Shown: positions 12,648 through 19,871 of the stretch, piece after piece | Layout of the letters: each line of letters starts with the position of its first letter | Numbering within the stretch: position 1 is the first letter of the stretch | Source of the DNA: a virus | Reading direction: 5' to 3' (one strand) | DNA length: 21,358 bases | Virus record (IMG/VR): IMGVR_UViG_3300028364_000171 | Location: 1 to 21,358 of that record | The notes under the pieces: generated by a model | Databases searched by the model: none | What the model saw: only the letters and a program-made list of their open reading frames with translations | What the model was told of the DNA's origin: nothing | Position numbers and translations under genes: made by a program

Positions 12648-13843
12648 ACCTGTTTTGCTTTGAGTCCTGTTAGCTCCTCCCATCGATTCATTATGATAGT
12701 GGCCTGGATTGGATCCTCTTCCATCATTCGTGTTTTTCTTCCCAGGTGTTCGCAGGCTATAAGTGTTGAGCCTGAGCCTCCAAATAAATCTATGACAATA
12801 TGTCCTGGTGATGTACATCTTTTGAGTGGTCGCTCGTGGATTGATATTGGTTTTTGTCGTGGGTGGTATCTTGGTTCCTCTTCTCCTCCTCGGTCCTGGA
12901 TCCAAAGTGCAAAATATTCTAGCACCTGGTCGTAGCCTTGATTGTCTGATTCAATATCTTTATTGAGTATCTCGTTTAGTTTTTTGGTTCCGTCGTTTAG
13001 GTGAGGTGTTCCTCTGGTTCCATATACACACGGTTCGTATGATTGATTGAATGCTATTTTTGGTTTTGGTGTTGATTGACTTTTTATCCATAGGCAGACT
13101 CTTTTGTTTTCTATATCACTTTCTCTGTACATGTTTTGAATGATATTGATGACTACCTGATTGGTCCAGTAGAATACGTGAACGTCTTTCTTGCTGTGCT
13201 TGAGTGCATTCTCCAGGGACTCTTCTACTAGCATTTTGTATTCTGCTCCCATGCTTGGTTCTGTATATATCATGTCGGCCTTATCGTTGCCCATAAGTTC
13301 TTCTACGTGCTTGTGATCTATTGCTGATCCACACATCAATCGGTGGTTACCGAGTTGGAATATTTCCCCTGGTGCTATTCGTGGAATAACATCTTCTTTT
13401 TTCTGACCTGCTCTTGTGTGTTCTTCGTCAATAATATCTACGTTATCCCATAGGCTTGAGAGTTCCTGGTCCCCGAACCCTACGTCCAGCAAGAGTTCCA
13501 TGTCTAGGGTTCCGAGTTTCTCTGTGTCCCATGACCCTGTATTTTTGTTGAGTCTTAGGTTTAGTTTTTGCTCTTCTTTTTCTGTTAGCTCACGAGAGGG
13601 TACTCGCACTTCTATCTCCTCGATGCCGAGGTCTGCGTATATGGTTGTCCTCTGGTGTCCTCCGATCAATATGTCTTTTCGTTTTCCTATGTTTACGATC
13701 AGGGGTACTACTCTTCCGAACTCTTCTACACTCTCCAGGAGGTCCTGTCGTTGTTTTGATGAGAGACTTCGTGGGTTGTAGTCTGCTGGTATGAGTTCGC
13801 TGACCTTTCGAGTTTCGTTCTTCCAGCTTATTTTTTTAGACAT
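12644..13843 (-). CDS. ParB-domain/DNA methyltransferase fusion with altered catalytic motif
   Basis: A 399-residue fusion. Residues about 10-130 form a ParB/sulfiredoxin-like nuclease-type domain with ELIPADYNPRSLSSKQRQDL and GGHQR at 61-65. Residues about 155-395 form a methyltransferase like that at 11293: IFQLGNHRLMCGSAID, then the AdoMet site DLFGGSGSTLIACEHLG (352-368) and HPRQKP (327-332). The catalytic motif IV, normally DPPY, reads IYTEPSMGAEY (TEPSM at 194-198): Asp becomes Glu, and the second Pro and the Tyr are lost. This should impair methyl transfer, while AdoMet binding may remain. It might be inactive, a regulatory partner of the intact enzyme downstream, or have another activity. 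Overlaps at both ends couple it to its neighbours. Confidence 0.85.
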   Translation of the reverse strand: MSKKISWKNETRKVSELIPADYNPRSLSSKQRQDLLESVEEFGRVVPLIVNIGKRKDILIGGHQRTTIYADLGIEEIEVRVPSRELTEKEEQKLNLRLNKNTGSWDTEKLGTLDMELLLDVGFGDQELSSLWDNVDIIDEEHTRAGQKKEDVIPRIAPGEIFQLGNHRLMCGSAIDHKHVEELMGNDKADMIYTEPSMGAEYKMLVEESLENALKHSKKDVHVFYWTNQVVINIIQNMYRESDIENKRVCLWIKSQSTPKPKIAFNQSYEPCVYGTRGTPHLNDGTKKLNEILNKDIESDNQGYDQVLEYFALWIQDRGGEEEPRYHPRQKPISIHERPLKRCTSPGHIVIDLFGGSGSTLIACEHLGRKTRMMEEDPIQATIIMNRWEELTGLKAKQV

Positions 13844-14090
13844 TTTCTTTCATGGTATTTATTATAAGCAGTGTTCTTTCGCTCGTGTCCACGAGTTCTT
13901 TTATTTCATTCATTCTTTGTCCTGCTGTCTTGGGTGATCGCACACCTGATGCGACAAGCTCTTGTGGAATAACGTTTTCATCTGGATCTAATTGTTTATA
14001 AAGTTCTAGGTTGATTTTATTTCTGATCAGTGATTCCAAAGTCTCGCTGTATATCTCCGATAAGATTTGTGTTTGCGTTTTTGTTTCCAT
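13836..14090 (-). CDS. Small helical hypothetical protein
   Basis: An 84-residue, mostly helical protein (QTQILSEIYSETLESLIRNK, GQRMNEIKELVDTSERTLLI). No recognised family. Its end overlaps the start of the ParB-methyltransferase gene by 8 bases. Its ATG at 14090 lies 74 bases inside the end of the gene before it, a longer overlap than is usual here, and no later ATG would leave a sensible protein. It is probably an operon partner of the methyltransferase. Function unknown. Confidence 0.6.
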   Translation of the reverse strand: METKTQTQILSEIYSETLESLIRNKINLELYKQLDPDENVIPQELVASGVRSPKTAGQRMNEIKELVDTSERTLLIINTMKENV

Positions 14091-14334
14091 ATTTTTTTTG
14101 TAAATTATTAAGTAATCTTATGTTTGCTTGGTATCCTAGTATGTCTTTTACTTCCTTGCTCATTGCATAGGTTCGTAGTTTTTGTGTGTCTTTTGTCAGC
14201 TCCTTGTCCCCTCCAAGTTCTTCTCGTAGGTTCTTGTTATTCATTTTTGACATGCGTTGCATATTGAATATGCTCGCTACTATCAGTGCTGTTTGTTTTT
14301 CTATATGTATTTCAAAACCTTTATCAATTTTCAT
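14017..14334 (-). CDS. Small helical hypothetical protein
   Basis: A 105-residue, basic, helical protein (EKQTALIVASIFNMQRMSKM, EVKDILGYQANIRLLNNLQK). I do not recognise it. It starts 11 bases before the stop of the replication-initiator-like gene and overlaps the next gene by 74 bases. Those last 74 bases encode the Asn/Lys-rich tail and are read in two frames. It may work with the replication protein, as small proteins beside initiators often do, but this is only inferred from order. Confidence 0.55.
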   Translation of the reverse strand: MKIDKGFEIHIEKQTALIVASIFNMQRMSKMNNKNLREELGGDKELTKDTQKLRTYAMSKEVKDILGYQANIRLLNNLQKKYGNKNANTNLIGDIQRDFGITDQK

Positions 14335-15067
14335 TTCTTTGTTTTCTTTTTAAATCCTCCCTCGCTCGGAGCATGTCTCTTAATTTGTCATTTGATTCTG
14401 CACTTTCTTTTCGTGCGTCACTATCTTCTCTGTACTGGATATCTTTTCGTGCCTTGCGTACCATATCATTATCGTTAGATGTATACGTGACTCTTTTTTT
14501 ATCTCGCTCGCTCCATTTGATTATTGCCATGTAGTGACTCTTGTAGGTATATCCCTTGAGGACTATTCCCTCGTCCAGGGTCTTTATCCACTTGTCCCTG
14601 CCTTTCTCTGTGAACATTTCACTCAGGCTGTCGTACTCTTTCTGGTTCAGTAATACCTTTTTAAATTTTCCGTATTGTGTTTTGACAGGTTTTTTCTTTT
14701 TAGGTTCTCGTTTCGGTTCTTTTGGTATATAAATATCCTTACAATGATTAGCTAGGACCTTTATGGTTTCGTCCATGTCTATTCGGTAGTGTAGTTTTGC
14801 TGGCATTCCCTTTTTGAGTTCCTCTATTATCCCCAGTTTTCTCCCCAGTTTTCTGGCTGTGTCTTGGCCACGTCTCTTGAGTCCTGTCTCTTGGAATATC
14901 TCGTCGCTTGTTTTGTATATCCATCCGTCTGGGTCATTTCCTCTGTCTTTCCAATAGTACATTTGGCTCCAAAATACAGCCAGTTGTACTGATCCTAGTG
15001 CCTTGGCTATCATTGGATGGTAGGCTATTGGTCTTTTTAATAATTCATAGATAATCTTTTGTTCCAT
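14324..15067 (-). CDS. Phage replication initiator-like protein, helix-turn-helix
   Basis: A 247-residue protein. The first 100 residues look like a winged-helix domain found in phage replication proteins: MIAKALGSVQLAVFWSQMYY, then DGWIYKTSDEIFQETGLKRR and TARKLGRKLGIIEE. A Lys/Pro-rich linker (EPKREPKKKKPVKTQ) follows. The C-terminal part has KGYTYKSHYMAIIKWSERDK, similar to the segment closing DnaD-like phage replication proteins, and a basic tail (RAREDLKRKQ). Such proteins open the origin or load the host helicase. It has its own promoter element at 15105-15113. An origin could lie in or near the gene, but I see no iterons. The fold call is from resemblance. Confidence 0.62.
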   Translation of the reverse strand: MEQKIIYELLKRPIAYHPMIAKALGSVQLAVFWSQMYYWKDRGNDPDGWIYKTSDEIFQETGLKRRGQDTARKLGRKLGIIEELKKGMPAKLHYRIDMDETIKVLANHCKDIYIPKEPKREPKKKKPVKTQYGKFKKVLLNQKEYDSLSEMFTEKGRDKWIKTLDEGIVLKGYTYKSHYMAIIKWSERDKKRVTYTSNDNDMVRKARKDIQYREDSDARKESAESNDKLRDMLRAREDLKRKQRNEN

Positions 15068-15104
15068 ATGGTTTATTGATTAATGATAATTCTCGACTCT
15101 CTCT

Positions 15105-15113
15105 ATTGTATCA
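15105..15113 (-). promoter_or_regulatory. Extended -10 promoter element before the replication gene
   Basis: TGATACAAT on the minus strand, the same 9-mer as at 4839 and 10957. It overlaps the end of the NinB-like gene: its TGA is that gene's stop. Transcription would start near 15098, about 30 bases before the ATG at 15067. No clear -35 is present. Confidence 0.45.
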
Positions 15114-15587
15114 AAAATAGTTTTCATAGTCTGCCTCGTTTGGTTCTGGTATGTAGAGTTCGAGTCCTGATGTTTGGTTGAGTCCGTTGTCTCCTGTTGG
15201 TAGCGATGCCCACATTCGTATCGATCTATTGAAGTCGCTGTATTGCACACTGTCTAATTCCGAGGAGCCTCGCACTCGTGTGTAGCGAACTTCTTTTCCG
15301 TTTATTATTTTCATTTCCTCGATGGTCAGAAATAATTTGCAGAGGAATGCATGAGCCTCTTCTGGCTCCAGGTCCATTGCCTCGGCCACCAGCATTTTTG
15401 GTACTGCGTGGTAGTATTTTTCTTCCTGTCTTCCTCGTGGTTTTCGATATGGTTTGATGGTTACACCCATTGTTTTCCCTGGGTATCTTCTGATAAATTG
15501 TCCCATCCTTTCTCTGTTAAGTATTACCATCTTTCCCTGAGCATCTATCTCTGCTTTGAAGACTGGGTATATATGTTTAGTTCCCAT
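15111..15587 (-). CDS. NinB-like recombination protein
   Basis: A 158-residue protein from the ATG at 15587. It resembles NinB-type phage recombination proteins, which bind single-stranded DNA and assist annealing. Diagnostic segments are GRQEEKYYHAVPKMLVAEAM, the helix LEPEEAHAFLCKLFL, the RGSSELDSVQYSDFNRSIRM segment, and a C-terminus ending LYIPEPNEADYENYF. The frame is open to an ATG at 15623, but the start at 15587 leaves an 11-base overlap with the gene before it and a compact N-terminus. It stands with a lambda-type exonuclease and NinG-like HNH genes, a normal recombination set. A NinB-family match is my judgement from pattern; a different single-strand-binding family is possible. Confidence 0.62.
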   Translation of the reverse strand: MGTKHIYPVFKAEIDAQGKMVILNRERMGQFIRRYPGKTMGVTIKPYRKPRGRQEEKYYHAVPKMLVAEAMDLEPEEAHAFLCKLFLTIEEMKIINGKEVRYTRVRGSSELDSVQYSDFNRSIRMWASLPTGDNGLNQTSGLELYIPEPNEADYENYF

Positions 15588-15882
15588 GGTCTTTGTTAAT
15601 TGCATTGACAAGTGCGATCCCATACTTTGCTACTCGCAAACTTATTTGAGTTTCTATTGGTGAGTCTCTCATTACTTGCATTGTTAGTTCTATTATTCTC
15701 TCCCTCTCTTGTTGTACTGCGAGGGCTAACTCCTCATCTCTAACATACATTGCATATTTATATATAGCACTCATAAATCCTTCATAGTACATTGTGTCAG
15801 TTGGATTATGTTTGTTTCCTTCAATACAATTATTACTCCAAAGTTCTTCAAACCTCTCCTCTAGTGTTGTTTCATTCCCCAT
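15577..15882 (-). CDS. Small hypothetical protein
   Basis: A 101-residue protein with an acidic N-terminus (TTLEERFEELWSNNCIEGNK) and helical middle and end (YYEGFMSAIYKYAMYVRDEE, VQQERERIIELTMQVMRDSP). I do not recognise it. It overlaps both neighbours by 11 bases, so it is embedded in the recombination operon. Its base use is somewhat more AT-rich than that of the genes beside it. Function unknown. Confidence 0.58.
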   Translation of the reverse strand: MGNETTLEERFEELWSNNCIEGNKHNPTDTMYYEGFMSAIYKYAMYVRDEELALAVQQERERIIELTMQVMRDSPIETQISLRVAKYGIALVNAINKDHGN

Positions 15883-16201
15883 ATATTTTGTTGAGTCGTT
15901 CTCTTAATTTCTTATAATCGATTGCTTTGGATACTGCGACCAGCTCCTGGTCCGTTGCTCGGTTCAGGGCTATCCATACGTTTTTTTCTTTTTGGAGGTC
16001 TCCTCCGTCCTGGTAGGTGTTTACTGCGTGATGCCTCTCACATAGTTTTATAATCGCCCAGGCCTCATCCAGTTGGGAACCTTTGAAAATAATCGAATGC
16101 TCCCAAGTCAGTCCTCCTCCACATTCTCCGTCTTCTATGCGCGCGCATATGTCTGGTTCACTCTCGAGGATTCTGCGTACTCTTGTTGATACCTTTCTCA
16201 T
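15872..16201 (-). CDS. HNH nuclease-like protein
   Basis: A 109-residue protein of an HNH type seen in many phage recombination regions. Likely metal ligands are Cys19, Cys27, Cys54 and His57, with His35 in GLTWEHSII as the catalytic candidate and IIKLCERHHAV closing the zinc knuckle. Such proteins are usually nicking or branch-cutting nucleases. The ATG at 16201 overlaps the TGA of the gene before it (ATGA). It is the second HNH protein within 700 bases; the other, at 16472, is closer to NinG. Target structure is unknown. Confidence 0.72.
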   Translation of the reverse strand: MRKVSTRVRRILESEPDICARIEDGECGGGLTWEHSIIFKGSQLDEAWAIIKLCERHHAVNTYQDGGDLQKEKNVWIALNRATDQELVAVSKAIDYKKLRERLNKIYGE

Positions 16202-16545
16202 TGGTCTCGGTAGGGTATTGCGTGCTGGACGGCCTCTCGTACTTGTTCTGGCATTTCTTTCTCCTTGATCTTACGTTGCTTTCGCACGGCTGGGTCCGTG
16301 GGTAGGAAGTGGCCGTCTTCATTCTGAATAATACGTCTGGCTCTGGTTATGTTTTCGATTGGATCCAGGTGTATAAAATCTTTTAATTTTATACATCGGT
16401 CCGTTCGGTTGATGTCCAGGGTTACCAGGTTCGCTTGGTGGTACTTGATATAATAAGCAATCACTAGTCCATCATCGTTTCTTGCTAGTTCGTGTTCTTT
16501 TAATATTTTGAACACCTTTTCTTTGTAGGTTTTTAGTTTCGCCAT
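16198..16545 (-). CDS. Conserved phage hypothetical protein
   Basis: A 115-residue protein. The segment PIENITRARRIIQNEDGHFL and TDPAVRKQRKIKEKEMPEQV resembles a short conserved segment (RSRQxIQ...FLPTDPxVxxxR) of phage proteins found next to HNH and recombination genes; I know no function for it. The N-terminal half may be a winged-helix (YKEKVFKILKEHELARNDDG). It overlaps the NinG-like gene by 74 bases at its start and the HNH gene by ATGA at its end. Confidence 0.62.
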   Translation of the reverse strand: MAKLKTYKEKVFKILKEHELARNDDGLVIAYYIKYHQANLVTLDINRTDRCIKLKDFIHLDPIENITRARRIIQNEDGHFLPTDPAVRKQRKIKEKEMPEQVREAVQHAIPYRDQ

Positions 16546-16897
16546 AGTTTGCTATTGCTTTACGAATAATAATACTTCTTGGAACTCTTGTTTTCCGTGC
16601 GTTCATGACCTTTCTTCTGAGTGCATCAAATCTTTTGACTCCTATTCTTCTACGCATGTAGTCTCGGTAGGCTCCGTGCTTATCGTGTTCCCAGGACATC
16701 TTGTCTTTGTAGTGACAGTTTATACACAGAGTTATGCAGTTGTCTTCGTCATACCTGGCTATCCATTCGTCACGTCTCCAGAAGTGTGAGCATTGGAGTT
16801 CCTTACTCTTCTTCCTGCACTTTGGGTTCTGACACTTCTTATCCCTGGCTCGTATGAATTTGCTGAAGAAGTAATCTGCGAGCCTGTAGTTTTTCAT
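16472..16897 (-). CDS. NinG-like HNH recombination endonuclease
   Basis: A 141-residue HNH endonuclease resembling lambda NinG (Rap), which cuts branched recombination intermediates. Zinc-knuckle cysteines are Cys22/Cys27 and Cys58/Cys61. The catalytic ββα-metal part is QCSHFWRRDEWIARYDEDNC with His38 and Asn53, followed by CINCHYK with His62. A very basic tail (residues about 95-141, KGVQNIKRTRTSKKR at the end) could bind DNA and is encoded partly in the 74-base overlap with the next gene. The ATG at 16897 overlaps the exonuclease stop. Its place directly after the exonuclease supports a joint role in recombination. Confidence 0.78.
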   Translation of the reverse strand: MKNYRLADYFFSKFIRARDKKCQNPKCRKKSKELQCSHFWRRDEWIARYDEDNCITLCINCHYKDKMSWEHDKHGAYRDYMRRRIGVKRFDALRRKVMNARKTRVPRSIIIRKAIANYGETKNLQRKGVQNIKRTRTSKKR

Positions 16898-17715
16898 TAG
16901 AAGTTATTTGGTAGTACAATATCTCGCCATCTCATCCACTTCGCTCTGAACTCTTGGAGTTGTTCTTCTGCCTCCTTGATTGCTTGCTCCATTTCTGGGT
17001 GGGTTCGTTCTACTTCTGTTATGTAGAGTTTGATGTCCTCTGCGATAAATCTCTCATCGTAGGTTGCGAAGTGTAGTTTCTCTAGTTCTTTCACTACTAT
17101 AAAATAATGTACTACTTGCCATTTGTATTCTTGTGGTATTGATCCACAGAATGGTGCGCCTGACTTTGGTGTTCCATCGTAGCCTGCTGGTAGGTGTGAT
17201 TGCAGTTCATCCTTTTTTGCTTTCTTGTCGTACTCGATTTTATTGTCGTCCAGGATTTTTTTTGTTTCTGCTACGGTGTAGTCGGCCATCAGTCCTGTTT
17301 CAATAAGTGGGACCATGTTCTCAATCTTGTAGAGCATTAATTTCTTTGAGTCTGGACACTTGGTTTCATTCGCCTCTGTGTACTTTCCTTTCTTATTTTT
17401 GATGAGTCCGTCTGGAGATAGTTTGATCCACTCGTAGTCATCGTGTACGCACATCCCTACTCGGTCTACTGTCTTCCCTGTCTCTCTTTCGAATCTTTTT
17501 ATAGCGAACTCTTCCTCTCCGTTTCCTCGTTCCATTTCCATTGAGGTTCGGTGTTCTTTAGTTAGTTCTGTTCCCTCTTCTGCGATTAATTCTGCTATCA
17601 AGGTTCGCTGTGCATCTTCGGTTCCCATGACTGCTTTCAGTTTGGTTCCTGTGATTGAGCATCTTCTTTGGTCGTGCCATTCCTGGGTTCCTTGTTCTAG
17701 TTTTAAGATTTTCAT
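16897..17715 (-). CDS. YqaJ/lambda-type exonuclease with inserted HeH-like domain
   Basis: A 272-residue 5'-3' exonuclease of the YqaJ viral recombinase family. It digests one DNA strand so that annealing proteins can act. Motifs in order: QEWHDQRRCSITGTK (11-25), the acidic helix ERGNGEEEFAIKRFE (62-76), SPDGLI (100-105, Asp102), the catalytic ETK (Glu117, Lys119) and QEYKWQVVHYF with Gln200. Between the catalytic E-K pair and that Gln motif lies an unusual insertion, residues about 145-175, DYTVAETKKILDDNKIEYDK followed by KAKKDELQSHL, which matches the HeH/SAP-like DNA-binding helix-extended-loop-helix pattern. It lies 1 base after the 175-residue gene and 1 base into the NinG-like gene. 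Confidence 0.85.
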   Translation of the reverse strand: MKILKLEQGTQEWHDQRRCSITGTKLKAVMGTEDAQRTLIAELIAEEGTELTKEHRTSMEMERGNGEEEFAIKRFERETGKTVDRVGMCVHDDYEWIKLSPDGLIKNKKGKYTEANETKCPDSKKLMLYKIENMVPLIETGLMADYTVAETKKILDDNKIEYDKKAKKDELQSHLPAGYDGTPKSGAPFCGSIPQEYKWQVVHYFIVVKELEKLHFATYDERFIAEDIKLYITEVERTHPEMEQAIKEAEEQLQEFRAKWMRWRDIVLPNNF

Positions 17716-17716
17716 A

Positions 17717-18244
17717 CTATTTTAATTTCTTTTTTAGTGCCTCTTTGCTTTTAATAACCTCTGCATCTTCTCGTACTGACGTTGGGAGTTTGACCCATAT
17801 CTTTTTCAGTTCCTCGAGGGTTTTTGCTTTGTTTATTTTCGCAATATGAACCGTGCTATTAATGTCTCGCTTTGGAATAAAGTCTCTGATGCGTAGTGCA
17901 TCCTGTGTTTTTCCGAATGCTTTGACTGGAGTTGCGTGTACCTGCATGGTTTTTCCTACCCATTGCTCTGGGTGTGAACCGTAGAGGTGTGCTAGGGTGT
18001 TTCCGTTCGTGATGTTAATAATCATTTTGGGAATGTCTTCTTTGAAATATAAGACTCTCGCTAGTTTTTCTCCGTCTTGAGTCTTGATAGTTTCTTCTCC
18101 CTCGAACTTAAGGATGGTCATTTGCATTTCCTCTCCTGGTTCTAGGTTGTGACTTCCTAGGTAGTCTTTATCGAGGAAGTTTTTCCAGTGTCGGTTTTGT
18201 CCTTTCTCTTTTTTTGTCAATATTTTTGTGTTGGTATCTGACAT
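17717..18244 (-). CDS. Conserved phage protein, possible single-strand-binding partner
   Basis: A 175-residue protein immediately upstream of the exonuclease. Its core has an OB-fold-like pattern of strands: SHNLEPGEEMQMTILKFEGE, KLARVLYFKEDIPKMIINIT, and MQVHATPVKAFGKTQDALRI followed by RDFIPKR. The last 35 residues are a Lys-rich helical segment. In comparable recombination clusters this place is often taken by a single-strand-annealing or single-strand-binding protein, so that role is a fair guess. No RecT, Bet or Erf motif is visible. A gap of one base separates it from the exonuclease. Confidence 0.6.
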   Translation of the reverse strand: MSDTNTKILTKKEKGQNRHWKNFLDKDYLGSHNLEPGEEMQMTILKFEGEETIKTQDGEKLARVLYFKEDIPKMIINITNGNTLAHLYGSHPEQWVGKTMQVHATPVKAFGKTQDALRIRDFIPKRDINSTVHIAKINKAKTLEELKKIWVKLPTSVREDAEVIKSKEALKKKLK

Positions 18245-18245
18245 G

Positions 18246-18527
18246 TTAATTGTTTTTTAATAGTTCTATACCTGGTCCGTAGACCTTATAGAATTGAATA
18301 ATATTTTTACCCAGGATCTCGTACCTTTTTCCTTTTCCTGATCCTGTGATTGTTGTCTTCAGTAGGTTTCCCATACTCATGTCGCTCTGCAGCACCTTGT
18401 GATACATTCGCCGTGAGTTTATCCACCAGAAGACTTGGTCTCGCATCAATTCGTTGATGTCGTAGGTTTTATTTTTTTGTATTACGTCCTGACTTCGGTA
18501 CGCTTTATCATTATACTCTGTTGTCAT
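18246..18527 (-). CDS. Small possible winged-helix protein
   Basis: A 93-residue protein with a helical N-terminal part (VFWWINSRRMYHKVLQSDMS) and an end, TTITGSGKGKRYEILGKNII then QFYKVYGPG, that resembles the wing and final helix of excisionase/MerR-like DNA-binding domains. No family can be named with confidence. It begins 8 bases after the helicase stop and ends 1 base before the next gene, so it belongs to the helicase-exonuclease operon. A regulator or recombination factor is possible. Confidence 0.5.
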   Translation of the reverse strand: MTTEYNDKAYRSQDVIQKNKTYDINELMRDQVFWWINSRRMYHKVLQSDMSMGNLLKTTITGSGKGKRYEILGKNIIQFYKVYGPGIELLKNN

Positions 18528-18535
18528 TTTTATGT

Positions 18536-19858
18536 CTACTCCTTTTCAGGATTCATTATTTTTTTAATAATCTTTTTCTTCTCTACGTTGATGGCTTTTC
18601 TTCTTTCGTCCACGGTTCCATATACTTCGTAGTAGGTTATGAATGCTGTTCCTACTTGTCCGTATCGGTGTATTCGGTCTTCTGCCTGCTGGTTGATTGC
18701 TGGTGTCCAGTTCTCGTCTATGATCCATATCAGGTTGCAGTCTTTTTGCAGGTTCAGTCCTGTTCCTCCTGCTATGATGTTTGATGTGAAAACTTGCACT
18801 TCTCCTTTTTTGAATTTCTCTACTGAGTCTTTTTCTTTTAGGGTTGAGTATGTAATTTTCTTTTTCTTGAGAGCCTTGTTTAATTCCTCGATGGTTTTCA
18901 CGTACTCTGCGAAGATAACTACGCGCTCTCCTGTTTCTAAATTGTCCAGGTCTTCTATTACGGCATTCATTTTTGCAAGTGATGTTATTTGCGAGAGTTT
19001 TTGAACCTCTACGAGTTGCTGTGCCTCTACAATATTTTTAATTTTATCCAGCGAATAGTCTGGGTGTTGTTCTATAAATGCAACGTATTCGTCCCAGGCT
19101 TTGTCGTATTCTTTTTGCTCTGTTGCTGTGAACTCTATTATCTTTCGACTGATTACTTTCGGTGGTAGGTTTGTTGCCTCTGATTTTCTCACGATGTCTA
19201 TGTCGTGTTTTATTTTCTCACGGAGTTCTTCGAGTTTCGTTGCTCCTTGCTCCCACCAAAATCTAAACTTTCCCATATTTTTTAGGTGGCCTCCACAGTA
19301 TACTTTTGAGAATGTAGTACGTGATATGTCTCTGGTTATTTGTGCATCTATAGCCAGGAGCTGGTTCCATAATTCAATCGGTTTGTTCATGATCGGTGTT
19401 CCTGTTGTGAGGATCACATGTCGTGCGCTTTGTGATAGAAGCACACTTGCTCCTGCTCGCTTGGTTCCTGACATTTTTTTCAGCCGTTTGCTGTAGGTGA
19501 ACTTTCCTTTGATGTAGTGGCTTTCGTCCAGGAAGAGGTGGTCATAGTCCTTATCGATTAAATCTTGATAGATATTTTGTACGATGTCGTATGAGACAAT
19601 AGTCCAGGACTTATCTTCTATTTCATCTTTTGCTGTTTGGATTACTTGGATGTCTGTTTCGTCTATCAGGTGGAGTTCCTCTACCCATGATTGTTTTAGT
19701 TTTGCTGGGCAGACGACCAGGTTTTTATCTCCCTGGCCTATGTGTGCTGATGTCAGTGTTTTTCCTAGTCCCATTTCGTGTGCTAGGATTTGGTTTTTGT
19801 TTGTAAAATTTTTAACAGCTTTTTTTTGGTGGTCGTATAATACTATTTTATCTTTCAT
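18536..19858 (-). CDS. SNF2-family DNA helicase/translocase
   Basis: A 440-residue SNF2-type ATPase that moves along double-stranded DNA. Motifs in order: Q-like YDHQKKAV (8-15), Walker A HEMGLGKT (27-34), DEAH-type DESH (111-114), motif III TTGTPIMNKP (151-160), and in the second half GERVVIFAEYVKTIEELNKA, GGTGLNLQKDCNLIWIDENW-like motif V with actual IIDENW, and motif VI AEDRIHRYGQ (392-401). The length, without long extra domains, is typical of phage versions. Such proteins help replication or recombination by remodelling nucleoprotein. The gene stands between a cytosine methyltransferase and the exonuclease module. The ATG has an A-rich leader with no Shine-Dalgarno sequence. Confidence 0.92.
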   Translation of the reverse strand: MKDKIVLYDHQKKAVKNFTNKNQILAHEMGLGKTLTSAHIGQGDKNLVVCPAKLKQSWVEELHLIDETDIQVIQTAKDEIEDKSWTIVSYDIVQNIYQDLIDKDYDHLFLDESHYIKGKFTYSKRLKKMSGTKRAGASVLLSQSARHVILTTGTPIMNKPIELWNQLLAIDAQITRDISRTTFSKVYCGGHLKNMGKFRFWWEQGATKLEELREKIKHDIDIVRKSEATNLPPKVISRKIIEFTATEQKEYDKAWDEYVAFIEQHPDYSLDKIKNIVEAQQLVEVQKLSQITSLAKMNAVIEDLDNLETGERVVIFAEYVKTIEELNKALKKKKITYSTLKEKDSVEKFKKGEVQVFTSNIIAGGTGLNLQKDCNLIWIIDENWTPAINQQAEDRIHRYGQVGTAFITYYEVYGTVDERRKAINVEKKKIIKKIMNPEKE

Positions 19859-19871
19859 GTGAGTATTTCTA

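Noticed and set aside
12648-12905. N-terminal extension of the DnaQ-like exonuclease
   Set aside because: The added part lies inside the ParB-methyltransferase in another frame and has a low-complexity, non-protein-like sequence; the ATG at 12647 with an ATGA junction is better.
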